From contig NZ_CP009516.1 in assembly GCF_000970285.1 (NCBI RefSeq), positions 3,761,036 through 3,825,035 on the forward strand: 64,000 bases of DNA. The letters are read 5' to 3'. Source of the stretch: Methanosarcina horonobensis HB-1 = JCM 15518 (GTDB lineage Archaea > Halobacteriota > Methanosarcinia > Methanosarcinales > Methanosarcinaceae). This document shows positions 56,239 through 64,000 of the stretch, piece after piece. Numbering within the stretch: position 1 is the first letter of the stretch; the number at the start of each line of letters is the position of its first letter. The translations under genes and the position numbers were made by a program. Below the pieces are notes generated by a model. It saw only the letters and a list, made by a program, of their open reading frames with translations, searched no databases and was not told the origin of the DNA.

Positions 56239-58737
56239 GTGAGTGATATGGAGAAATCAGAAAAAATCGAAAAAGACAAAAATGCACAAAGCACGTTTTC
56301 AAAAAATATCTTTGTGCTTGGAGCTATACTTTTAGCCAGCTTCATCATGCGCATGCTCTCCTATGCTTCACTTACTGCAGATGGAGGCATTACCTTCACG
56401 GGCTATGATGAGTTTTATCATATGCGGCGCATTCTTTATACAACCTTCAATTTTCCCCATTTTCTTAACTTTGATACCTATATCAACTATCCTTATGGTT
56501 TTGAGGTTGGGTGGCCGCCATTCTTTGACCTTCTAGGTGCTCTTCTCGCACTAGTTCTTGGAGGAGGACAGCCTGATACGCACACCGTCGAATTTGCAGG
56601 CGCTATCTTGCCGGTACTGCTCGGGATCCTGACAATAATCCCGGTTTATGTTATAGCCGCTTCGGTCTTTGACAGAAGAACAGCACTTGTCGGAGCTTTT
56701 GCTTTTGCTGTTCTGCCTGCCCATGTATACGTATCCCGCTTCGGGACAGTTGACCATCACGTAGCTGAAGTCTTTCTCTCAACAGTAGCCTATGCCTTTT
56801 TCATACTTGCCTTAAAGCTGGCAGGAGAGAGTAAACTTTCACTAAGTTCACTTAAAAACGTATCCTCAGATAAAAAACTCATAAGTCCCCTGGTTCTTTC
56901 AGCAGTCTCAGGGCTCTTTTTCTCCCTTCTCATCTTCACATGGGTAGGAGCTCCTGCCTTTGTCAGTTTTATTGTCCTTTACGCACTAGTTCAGACAACA
57001 CTCGATATTAAAGCAGGAAAAGAGTCGGATTACTTATTCATCTGCTCGGCTGCAACTCTGTTTGCAACACTTCTGTTTACCATTCCCCTCTCAGCAGGAG
57101 CAGTCCGCCAGGGCCTGGAAATGAGTGCGATGTACCTTTCCTGGTTCCAGGTAGTGTATGTGCTGATCATGCTTGCCGGCATATTCCTTCTCTGGGGCTT
57201 TTCAGCGTTTGTTTCAAAGAAAGGGATGGACTGGAAGTATTACCCTGGCGTTTTAATTTTCATTTCCATCTCAGGGATCCTTTTCCTGAGAATGTTTTCC
57301 GCCGAATATTACGCTTTCATTGTCGAAGGATTGAGGTTCTTTTCGGGTAAAGGTGAATACATAAGTACAATTGCCGAAGCAGTGCCCCTGTTTTTGACCG
57401 GGCAGGGAAAACTCACCTTCTCGGCAGTACTGGGAAGTTTCGGGCCTTCTTTCCTGGTTGCACTGGCAGGATTTTTCCTGCTTATCCTTGAATCAAAAAG
57501 CGAAAAATCAAAACCAGAATGTATATTCTTCCTTGTGTGGACACTTTTTTATGCATATCTTGCCCTTTCCCAGAGGCGTTTTACCTATCTTTTTGCAGTA
57601 AATGTCTCGATTCTTACTGCTTATACTCTCATGATTCTGCTTGATTCTCTTGATTTCGAGAAAGAGGTAAGAAAACTGGTAAAACCCGGAAAGAAAACAG
57701 AGAAGAATTCCGAATCTATTCCTCAAACAGGAAAAAAAGTATCATTAAAAACCAGATCAAAGTCAAAAATCAGACAGGGAACAGAATCAAAGGGCAAGAC
57801 TGCCGAACCTGATTATTTTAAACTTGTTTCTGGAGTTGCACTGATAGGATTTGTCTTTGTATCATCTATATGGATAGGTGTTGCTTTTGCAAAAGATGCA
57901 ACTTCAATTGGTCCAGAATGGCAGGATTCCCTTGAATGGCTTGAGGCTTCCACTCCTGAGACCTCCTATTACCTTGAACCTTCGGAAACTCCTGAATACG
58001 GAGTCCTTAGCTGGTGGGACTACGGAAACTGGATAGTGTATGTAGGAAAGCGGCCTGCAGTCTCAAATAACTTCCAGACAGGAGTAGAAGATTCTGCAAA
58101 CTTCTTTTTAACAGATTCCGAAGAGGAAGCAAAAACAATAATTGAAAAGCTCAATATAAAATACATAATAACCGACACTCTAATGGCAGAAGGCAAATTC
58201 AGTGCCATTACCGAGATAGCAGGAAAAAATATCAGCGACTATTATGAAATCGGAACAGTGAAAGAAAATACAGGCCTCAGAACCGTTGTAACTCCCAAAA
58301 AGGCTTTTCTACATACCCAGATATATAAGCTTCACAAACTTGACGGAACATCTCTTGGAAATTTCAGGCTGGTCCACGAGAGTGCTATGAATACCACAGA
58401 GAATGAAAGCGGTAAAGAAAATACTGTAAAGGTATTCGAATATGTCAAAGGAGCCACATTTTCAGGCACCGTTAACCCTAACGAGACAGTGATGGCAACA
58501 CTTGAGCTCAGATCAAACACAGGCAGGACATTCGTGTATCAGAAAGGTGACGTAGCTGACGAAAAAGGTCTGTTTGAGATAACTGTCCCCTATTCAACTG
58601 AGAGCACAGGAAACGGAGTTCATGCAACATCCGACTATTCGCTGACCGCAGGAGAAAACTCAACTCTCACTGAAGTTCAGGTAACTGAAAACGATATTTT
58701 GAACGGGAGCAGAATAGAGTTAAACATCCCTGACTGA
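56239..58737 (+). CDS. aglB: Oligosaccharyltransferase AglB (STT3 family)
   Basis: Membrane enzyme that transfers the lipid-linked glycan to Asn in N-x-S/T sites on the outer face. The 832-residue protein has about a dozen transmembrane helices and a C-terminal soluble domain. Catalytic and metal motifs: YDEFYHMRRI, GTVDHHVAEVF, and WWDYG in VLSWWDYGNWI. It starts GTG 56239, with ATG 56248 also possible. It is adjacent to the gmd genes and to the glycan exporter, and probably uses the glycan made by the neighbouring genes or another pool. Confidence 0.95.
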   Translation: MSDMEKSEKIEKDKNAQSTFSKNIFVLGAILLASFIMRMLSYASLTADGGITFTGYDEFYHMRRILYTTFNFPHFLNFDTYINYPYGFEVGWPPFFDLLGALLALVLGGGQPDTHTVEFAGAILPVLLGILTIIPVYVIAASVFDRRTALVGAFAFAVLPAHVYVSRFGTVDHHVAEVFLSTVAYAFFILALKLAGESKLSLSSLKNVSSDKKLISPLVLSAVSGLFFSLLIFTWVGAPAFVSFIVLYALVQTTLDIKAGKESDYLFICSAATLFATLLFTIPLSAGAVRQGLEMSAMYLSWFQVVYVLIMLAGIFLLWGFSAFVSKKGMDWKYYPGVLIFISISGILFLRMFSAEYYAFIVEGLRFFSGKGEYISTIAEAVPLFLTGQGKLTFSAVLGSFGPSFLVALAGFFLLILESKSEKSKPECIFFLVWTLFYAYLALSQRRFTYLFAVNVSILTAYTLMILLDSLDFEKEVRKLVKPGKKTEKNSESIPQTGKKVSLKTRSKSKIRQGTESKGKTAEPDYFKLVSGVALIGFVFVSSIWIGVAFAKDATSIGPEWQDSLEWLEASTPETSYYLEPSETPEYGVLSWWDYGNWIVYVGKRPAVSNNFQTGVEDSANFFLTDSEEEAKTIIEKLNIKYIITDTLMAEGKFSAITEIAGKNISDYYEIGTVKENTGLRTVVTPKKAFLHTQIYKLHKLDGTSLGNFRLVHESAMNTTENESGKENTVKVFEYVKGATFSGTVNPNETVMATLELRSNTGRTFVYQKGDVADEKGLFEITVPYSTESTGNGVHATSDYSLTAGENSTLTEVQVTENDILNGSRIELNIPD

Positions 58738-58768
58738 AACAGAGAAGAATAAAAGAAATCTGAAAAAT

Positions 58769-58822
58769 AGAGGGAAAGAAAAAAATCTTTCCTTTAGAGG
58801 GAAAGAAAAAGATCTTTCCTTC
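58769..58822 (+). terminator. Two tandem 27-bp hairpin repeats after aglB
   Basis: The unit AGAGGGAAAGAAAAAAATCTTTCCTTT-like is repeated exactly in tandem (58769-58795, 58796-58822) with few changes. Each copy pairs GGAAAGA with TCTTTCC. A tandem-duplicated terminator after aglB is likely, followed by TTCTTTCCCC. Confidence 0.5.
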
Positions 58823-58915
58823 TTTCCCCTGTTAAAAGTTTAAAGATGGCGATCTTACCGAAGAAGCTTATATTTCTTAGATTTTGTTTCCAAAATTTGT
58901 TCTGTATTTTAAAGT

Positions 58916-60382
58916 TTATTCAGCTGTACTTTCCACTCCGACAGCGCTCAGGAACCTTTTGACAACTGCTTCGTTAACGAGCCTCAGGAGTGTCTGCCTG
59001 TCCTTTGTGGCACTGAATACCCCGAGAGGTATCTGAGCACCTGCTGCATTTGCGTGCCCGCCTGCGTCTTCTCCGAAAGCCTGACGCATAATCTCTCCAA
59101 GGTTGACTCTGATATCGGTGCTGCGCCCGGAGATATAGATGCGGTCCTCAGTAACCCCGAAGACAACGGTTGTGGAGATTCCCTCAAGGCTCAGGAGATA
59201 GTCCGCAGCCTGAGGAAGGGTATCCCTGTCGCGTATGTTTCCGACATTTGAAAGGAGGTAACTTCCGAGGACCTGCCGGTTCCGGATGGCTTCCCCGAGA
59301 ACTTCAAGAGTTTCTATAGCCATTGAAGGCTGCTCGAGCTGATCCAGTATCCCATGATTTGAAAGCGGATAGAGGTACGAAGCAGCGGAGAGGTCGGCCG
59401 GATCTGTCTTCCGCTTAAAGTCCTGAGTGTCGGTCCTGATCCCATAAAGCAAAGCCGTTGCGAGGGTCTTTGAGATATTGATATTTAACTGCTGCAGGTA
59501 CTTTGTCATGATAGTGGCTGTTGCCCCAAAGTTGGGCCTGATATCGATATACTCAGCCTTTATCTCGGTCTCTCCGGGTGGATGGTGGTCAATTACGATC
59601 CCTACATAGGAATTGGGGGGAACCATATTATTAACACCCGGTATTGAACAGTCTATCAGGGCAATTTCGTCAAAGTCCTTCGGATCATGCTCTTCCATCT
59701 TGCTGAGGTCAATTCCGAGAAGGTTTACGAAAGCCTTGTTCTCCTGATGCCCTATCCTTCCATGGTAGAGAATATTTGCTTCAACCCCAAGGCTTTTTGC
59801 AATTTCCTTCAAAGCAAGCCCGCTGGATATCGCATCCGGGTCAGGGTTGTCGTGGATTACGATAGCAAGCTTTTTGTCTCTAATCCCTTTAAGCCATCTG
59901 GCAAGCCTGTTGCCCCTGTGGACTGATTCGGCTCTCTCGAGAGAGCGGGAAAGGGAACTTGCAACAAGTTTCGAAGGCATAAAGACATAATCAGACCCGA
60001 GATCTTCCATCTTTTCTTTATTGATTATATCCGAAGCGCGGGAAAAGATCTGGATATCCGGGTTTACTACTTTCTTAAAGTTTTCAATTCCTTTCCTGTT
60101 AGCCTCGTTGTTAGAGCTCAAAAAGAGTATTGCGACAACATTTTTAAGATCAATATTATTAACGAGCTCAGGGTCAGAGATATCTCCTAAAATGGTTTCA
60201 AAGCCTTCCTCTCTGAGAGTCTCAACCTTAGCTTCATCTTTATCCACAATAATTACAAGCTTATTGCTTTCCCTGAGCTCTTTTGCAAGCGCAAAACCAA
60301 TACTACCGCTTCCCAGGATAAGATACCTGGGTTTAACTGTACTCTTAAGGCTGCTATCCGCATCTTTTGAAGAACTAGACAA
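58916..60382 (-). CDS. RCK-N plus DHH/DHHA1 phosphoesterase fusion protein
   Basis: A 488-residue protein joining a TrkA-N/RCK nucleotide-binding domain (residues 17-150: YLILGSGSIGFALAKELRES) to a DHH phosphoesterase (residues 165-330: VIHDNPDPDAISSGLALKEI, IALIDCSIPG, IVIDHHPPGETEI) and a DHHA1 domain with GRSTDIRVNLGE and GGHANAAGAQIP. DHH proteins of this kind hydrolyse oligonucleotides or cyclic dinucleotides; the RCK part suggests ligand regulation, as in c-di-AMP phosphodiesterases. The substrate is not proven. Confidence 0.88.
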   Translation of the reverse strand: MSSSSKDADSSLKSTVKPRYLILGSGSIGFALAKELRESNKLVIIVDKDEAKVETLREEGFETILGDISDPELVNNIDLKNVVAILFLSSNNEANRKGIENFKKVVNPDIQIFSRASDIINKEKMEDLGSDYVFMPSKLVASSLSRSLERAESVHRGNRLARWLKGIRDKKLAIVIHDNPDPDAISSGLALKEIAKSLGVEANILYHGRIGHQENKAFVNLLGIDLSKMEEHDPKDFDEIALIDCSIPGVNNMVPPNSYVGIVIDHHPPGETEIKAEYIDIRPNFGATATIMTKYLQQLNINISKTLATALLYGIRTDTQDFKRKTDPADLSAASYLYPLSNHGILDQLEQPSMAIETLEVLGEAIRNRQVLGSYLLSNVGNIRDRDTLPQAADYLLSLEGISTTVVFGVTEDRIYISGRSTDIRVNLGEIMRQAFGEDAGGHANAAGAQIPLGVFSATKDRQTLLRLVNEAVVKRFLSAVGVESTAE

Positions 60383-60973
60383 AAGTCATCCTCCTGCTCT
60401 CATGTAAGTCCAGACACGTGCAAAGGAAAGCAAACATTTGATCAGATTCCTGCCTGCTTACAATTTTTTTACTTTTCTCTCTATTCGATCTCAATAAAGA
60501 AATAAGGAAAAACATTACATTGTTAGACATAAGGCTATTTAAAATTATTTAAGTACCGAATCCGATTTATTAAGAAATTTTATAATTTGTATATTCGCTT
60601 TCGTTTTTACAACTTGAGTGCTGAATACTGACGTTTTTTTGAAATTTCTGACTGCAGTTATCTAACCTTAGTTATTAATTATTCTTATTGGTTATCTAAC
60701 CTTAGTTATTAGTTATTCTTACTATACATTTGTTACCCTTACTGAGGTCATACCTGTGAGGGATAATTTTCCTTGTGGAAAACTGACTTCATATCTCAGA
60801 GCATAAGCCGGTCTCACGGCACAAACTGCTTCTGGAAGGTCAATCCACTTTTATCGGTATTGTGAATATCGGTATTATGCTATATTAGAGTACAGCCTAT
60901 TATATAGTAGATAACAACAGATAAGCTTACCTCTGTATAAAATATTTAATTACAAGAGCAGTAAGTAGATAAA
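60383..60973. other. 591-bp divergent intergenic region with tandem repeat
   Basis: Non-coding region between the DHH gene and the small ORF at 60974. It contains a nearly exact 34-bp tandem duplication at 60657-60724 and several A/T-rich promoter-like stretches, including TATATTAGAG and TATTATATAGTAG near 60880-60910, suitable for the plus-strand gene. Confidence 0.45.
60657..60724. repeat. Two 34-bp tandem repeats
   Basis: GTTATCTAACCTTAGTTATT... (34 bases) is repeated immediately at 60691 with a few differences near the end. It is a direct tandem duplication in the promoter area between divergent genes. Confidence 0.6.
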
Positions 60974-61096
60974 ATGGCAAGTAAATTCAGGCTGGATACC
61001 GAAGAAATGGGAAAAAAGTCTGGAGAAACACAGAAGCGCCTGAAGAAGCGTTCTAGTTTCGGTAAACTGAGTCAAACCGAAAATCAAATTCCATAA
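60974..61096 (+). CDS. Small basic hypothetical protein (40 aa)
   Basis: A 40-residue lysine-rich frame starting MASKFRLDTEEMGKKSGE and ending at TAA 61096, just 32 bases before the Nnr gene. It lacks a recognisable ribosome site but its placement after a promoter-like stretch supports it. No function can be assigned. Confidence 0.4.
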   Translation: MASKFRLDTEEMGKKSGETQKRLKKRSSFGKLSQTENQIP

Positions 61097-61128
61097 GTAA
61101 TAGAAAGAAAGACCTGCAGGCAAAGAGT

Positions 61129-62631
61129 ATGAGATATATCAGTTCCTCAAGGATGAAGGCAATAGATACAAACTGTGCATATCTGGGTATGTCCCCGCTT
61201 CAGTTAATGGAAAATGCAGGAGCAGCTATTGCACAGAGTGTAAAGGAAAGGCTTGGTAGCGGAAAAGTACTGTTTGTGGCAGGCAGAGGCAATAATGGGG
61301 GTGATGCTTTTGTTGCTGCCAGGCACCTTGCAGGCACTCCCGGATACATCGTAAGGGTTATACTGCTTGGAAAAGACCGGGATATAGGAACTGAAGAGGC
61401 TCTTCATAATTTCTCTCTGCTTAGGTTCAGCAGGGTGCAGACACTTGAAATAAGAGATTCAAGCCAGCTTACAGCTTCAGAATGGTTTTCAGAAGCAGAC
61501 CTGCTTGTGGATGCCATTTTCGGCACAGGGGTTAAGGGGAAAATAAGAGAACCCGAATCAACTGCAATCGACCTGATAAATAAAGAAGGAAAAGCCGGAA
61601 AAACCGTAATTGCAGTAGATATTCCATCCGGGCTTGACCCTGATGGGGGAGAGTTTGAAAAAACCGTAGATGCCGACCTTACCGTAACTTTTCACCGCAT
61701 GAAAGCAGGGCTTCTGACAGAACAGGCAAAAGAGCATACAGGTACGGTAAAAGTTACAGAAATCGGAGTCTGCGCGGATGCGGAACATTATGTGGGTCCG
61801 GGTGACCTACAGATGCTTCAAAAGAGGAAGCCTGAGGCACATAAAGGAAAAGCCGGAAGGATCCTTGTTATAGGTGGAGGTCCTTATTCCGGAGCTCCTG
61901 CACTTGCAGCACTTGCCGCCCTGAAGGCAGGGGCAGATCTCGTAACAGCAGCAGTCCCGGAATCTGTATCCAGGATTGTAGCATCCTATTCCCCCGACCT
62001 TATTGTCAGGAAACTTTCTTCAAACATACTCTGCCCTGAAGATCTGTCCATCCTCCCTGACCTCATAAACTCTCATGATGTGGTTGTGATGGGGATGGGG
62101 CTTGGAAGAGCAACAGAGACACTTGAAGCTGTCAGGAAGGTACTGCCCTTTTGCAGAAAAGTGGTCCTTGATGCCGATGCCCTTTCAGCCCTTTCAGGCA
62201 CTCTATTTGAGACTCTTGCAGGAAATTGCGAAATCATAGTTACGCCACATGCAGGAGAATTTGCGCGCCTGAGGAATATGGAAACTCCCGAGATCCATGA
62301 AGCCCGTGAGAAAGCTGTCAGAGAGTTTTCCGAGGAAAAGGGCGTGATAACACTTCTGAAGGGAAAAATAGACATAATATCTGACGGAAAACAGACACTT
62401 CTGAACAGAACAGGAAACCCGGGCATGACTGTAGGAGGTACTGGAGACGTTCTGGCAGGCATTACAGGATCTTTATTTTCACGAAATCCGGCATTTCTTG
62501 CTGCCGTCTGTGCAGCCTTTATCAATGGGGCAGCCGGAGATCTTGCGTTTGAAAAAGCAGGAAATGCACTGCTTGCAACTGACGTGCTTGAAAAGATCCC
62601 TGAAATAATCAAAGAGGCAGGAATAGGATAA
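61129..62631 (+). CDS. nnr: Bifunctional NAD(P)HX epimerase/dehydratase
   Basis: A 500-residue metabolite-repair enzyme. The N-terminal domain (1-215) is the NAD(P)HX epimerase, with LMENAGAAIAQSV and FVAGRGNNGGDAFVAARHLA; the C-terminal (225-500) is the ADP-dependent dehydratase with LVIGGGPYSGAPALAALAAL, IVTPHAGEFARL and NRTGNPGMTVGGTGDVLAGI. The fusion is typical of prokaryotic YjeF/Nnr proteins and the length fits. ATG 61129 has AAAGAGT nearby. Confidence 0.95.
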   Translation: MRYISSSRMKAIDTNCAYLGMSPLQLMENAGAAIAQSVKERLGSGKVLFVAGRGNNGGDAFVAARHLAGTPGYIVRVILLGKDRDIGTEEALHNFSLLRFSRVQTLEIRDSSQLTASEWFSEADLLVDAIFGTGVKGKIREPESTAIDLINKEGKAGKTVIAVDIPSGLDPDGGEFEKTVDADLTVTFHRMKAGLLTEQAKEHTGTVKVTEIGVCADAEHYVGPGDLQMLQKRKPEAHKGKAGRILVIGGGPYSGAPALAALAALKAGADLVTAAVPESVSRIVASYSPDLIVRKLSSNILCPEDLSILPDLINSHDVVVMGMGLGRATETLEAVRKVLPFCRKVVLDADALSALSGTLFETLAGNCEIIVTPHAGEFARLRNMETPEIHEAREKAVREFSEEKGVITLLKGKIDIISDGKQTLLNRTGNPGMTVGGTGDVLAGITGSLFSRNPAFLAAVCAAFINGAAGDLAFEKAGNALLATDVLEKIPEIIKEAGIG

Positions 62632-62797
62632 AAGAATTAGAATACAAAGCTGCTCTAAAAAGCACACATGATACAGAAATAATGTTCAGATAAAATAATG
62701 TTCAGATAATGCTCGGACAATACTCAAATAATACTCAAACATAACCATATTGTACTCAAATAATAATTGTTCATTACCTGGATGGGGGTAGAAAAAT

Positions 62798-62983
62798 ATG
62801 GTACACGACTTTGAGAGAAAAATAGATGTGGAAATCGAAAGGACAAGAATAAGAATTACAATTTTCCATGGGGAAGATGAAGAAGTTATAAAACTCAATC
62901 TTGAAGAAGCCGAGGAACTTGCAGAAAAACTTGAGCAGACGATTGAGGACTACTCACAGAGAAAACAAATCCGGATTGACTGA
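62798..62983 (+). CDS. Small conserved-looking hypothetical protein (61 aa)
   Basis: A 61-residue acidic protein: FERKIDVEIERTRIRITIFH then a helix LNLEEAEELAEKLEQTIEDY. The pattern is one beta-hairpin followed by a helix. GGGGGT before the ATG (about eight bases) supports the start. No function is known to me. It lies between Nnr and MoaC. Confidence 0.7.
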   Translation: MVHDFERKIDVEIERTRIRITIFHGEDEEVIKLNLEEAEELAEKLEQTIEDYSQRKQIRID

Positions 62984-63104
62984 ATAGAAAAATTGAAATC
63001 GGAAACTGCTGTCAAAGGAGCCAGGACGTAATAAAAGAAATTAAGAATTGATGTTAAATTGAACCATATAGAATCCGGACTAGTACAAAAAACGTGGTGG
63101 TTTC

Positions 63105-63572
63105 GTGGAAAAGTCATTTACTCATATTGAAGCCGGCAGGGCACGAATGGTCGATATAAGCGAAAAAAATAATGTTCCCAGGCTTGCAAGGGCTGCGGGA
63201 GAAATCGTACTTTCCGCAGAGACCATAGAGAGAATAAGGACGGGAACCGTGGAGAAAGGAAACGTGTTTGCAACTGCCAGAGTTGCAGCCGTACTCGCTG
63301 TTAAAAAGACTCCCGAGACAATTCCAATGTGCCACCAGATCCCCATAACAGGGATAGACGTGGACTTTGAGATAGGAGAAGAAGCGATTTCTGCCGTAGT
63401 TGAGGTCAGGACTGTAGGGAAAACCGGAGTTGAAATGGAAGCTCTGACAGGGGTATCGGTTGCACTGCTTACCATCTGGGATATGGTAAAATCTGCGGAA
63501 AAGGATGAGACTGGAAATTACCCGCACACACTGATAAGAAATATCAGGGTGCTTGAAAAGCTCAAAGGCTAA
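63105..63572 (+). CDS. moaC: Cyclic pyranopterin monophosphate synthase MoaC
   Basis: A 155-residue MoaC, which forms cyclic pyranopterin monophosphate in molybdenum/tungsten cofactor synthesis. Landmarks are RMVDISEKNNVPRLARAAGE, KKTPETIPMCHQIPITGI, VEMEALTGVSVALLTIWDM and VKSAEKDETG with catalytic Asp/Lys. GTG 63105 is preceded by GTGGT. Methanogens need the cofactor for formylmethanofuran dehydrogenase. No other mo-genes are adjacent. Confidence 0.96.
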   Translation: MEKSFTHIEAGRARMVDISEKNNVPRLARAAGEIVLSAETIERIRTGTVEKGNVFATARVAAVLAVKKTPETIPMCHQIPITGIDVDFEIGEEAISAVVEVRTVGKTGVEMEALTGVSVALLTIWDMVKSAEKDETGNYPHTLIRNIRVLEKLKG

Positions 63573-63670
63573 AGCTTTTGAGAAAGTAAAGCCGGAAAAA
63601 AGCAGGGTCCATTAAAAATAAGCTTTTTAAAGGATGGAATATATCAAGACGGCACACTGAGGTATGTATC

Positions 63671-64000
63671 TTGAAGATCATAGGTGGACCAGCATCACAG
63701 TTACTTGCCAGCCGCACGGCCAGAGCTCTGGGGACAGAGCCTGTACTTTGCGAGTTTAACCGCTTCCCTGACGGGGAACTTTATCTTAGAATAGCAGAAG
63801 AAATCGAAAATGAAAAAGTTACCCTTATACAGAGTACACCCACAGACTCCGATTTTGTATCCCTGCTCCAGCTTATCGATGCCTGTGAAGGGGCATCCGA
63901 AATCAATGTTGTGATCCCTTACATGGGTTATGCCAGGCAGGACAAGAAGTTCAAACCTGGGGAGCCCATAAGTGCCCGCGCTATTGCCCGCTGCATTAAT
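63671..64000 (+). CDS. prs: Ribose-phosphate pyrophosphokinase, 3' end beyond window
   Basis: The first 110 residues of PRPP synthetase, which makes PRPP from ribose 5-phosphate. KIIGGPASQLLASRTARALG, FPDGELYLRI and VVIPYMGYARQDKKFKPGEP match the family, and the frame is open to the edge of the window. TTG 63671 is chosen because GAGGT lies seven bases before it; a TATA-like CTTTTTAAAGG is about 40 bases upstream. Confidence 0.95.
   Translation, partial: MKIIGGPASQLLASRTARALGTEPVLCEFNRFPDGELYLRIAEEIENEKVTLIQSTPTDSDFVSLLQLIDACEGASEINVVIPYMGYARQDKKFKPGEPISARAIARCIN

Noticed and set aside
62073-62612. 179-codon minus-strand frame over nnr
   Set aside because: Shadow of the Nnr coding sequence.

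Overview
The window is chromosomal DNA of a methanogenic archaeon, most likely a Methanosarcina species (inference). The evidence is an archaeal gene set: Cdc48/VAT ATPase, RadA, archaeal-type phosphopantetheine adenylyltransferase, AglB oligosaccharyltransferase, a PRC-barrel protein, a cbiMNQO cobalt transporter and a core-MetE-like protein. TATA boxes precede several genes, GTG and TTG starts are frequent, and the intergenic regions are long and AT-rich. No tRNA, rRNA or CRISPR array was seen.

Layout. 1-2.6 kb: 3' part of a Cdc48-type AAA ATPase and a small PRC-barrel protein. 2.6-14.8 kb: an accessory stretch of short stand-alone genes (winged-helix regulator, GyrI-like/TrmO-like fusion, second GyrI-like protein, helix-hairpin-helix protein, PhzF, frameshifted DUF3795 protein, methyltransferase, GrpB, cupin, DUF3800, transglutaminase-like, double GNAT). 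It contains mobile debris: an IS605-like right end with an omega-RNA-like hairpin, MITE-like inverted repeats, and a complete 1268-bp IS256-family element that splits a membrane-protein gene. 14.9-32.4 kb: mostly housekeeping and metabolic genes (phosphoglycolate phosphatase, RadA, PPAT, endonuclease IV-like, core-MetE-like, cobalt ECF transporter, DedA/YqaA-like, nucleotidyltransferase, M20 amidohydrolase, GNAT, GH15, WrbA).

32.6-58.7 kb is a surface-glycan region. A first block (32.6-40.1 kb, +) has glycosyltransferases, an SDR epimerase and a methyltransferase. A second block, on the minus strand (53.7-40.3 kb), has a GT4, a Wzm-like permease, a Wzt-like ATPase with a glycan-binding-type C-terminal domain, a coiled-coil methyltransferase, a three-domain glycosyltransferase and several membrane proteins. 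Divergently transcribed from this are two Gmd paralogues and AglB. The Wzm/Wzt, coiled-coil methyltransferase and multi-domain glycosyltransferase set resembles the bacterial O9a-type logic: polymerise, cap and measure with a methyltransferase/coiled coil, recognise the cap with Wzt, then export. Beside AglB this suggests an ABC-exported glycan pathway in an archaeon; it is the most interesting system in the window.

58.7-64 kb returns to housekeeping: a RCK-N/DHH protein, bifunctional NAD(P)HX repair enzyme Nnr, MoaC and the start of PRPP synthetase, with two tiny conserved-looking ORFs. All identifications come from reading motifs in the sequence; no database search was run.
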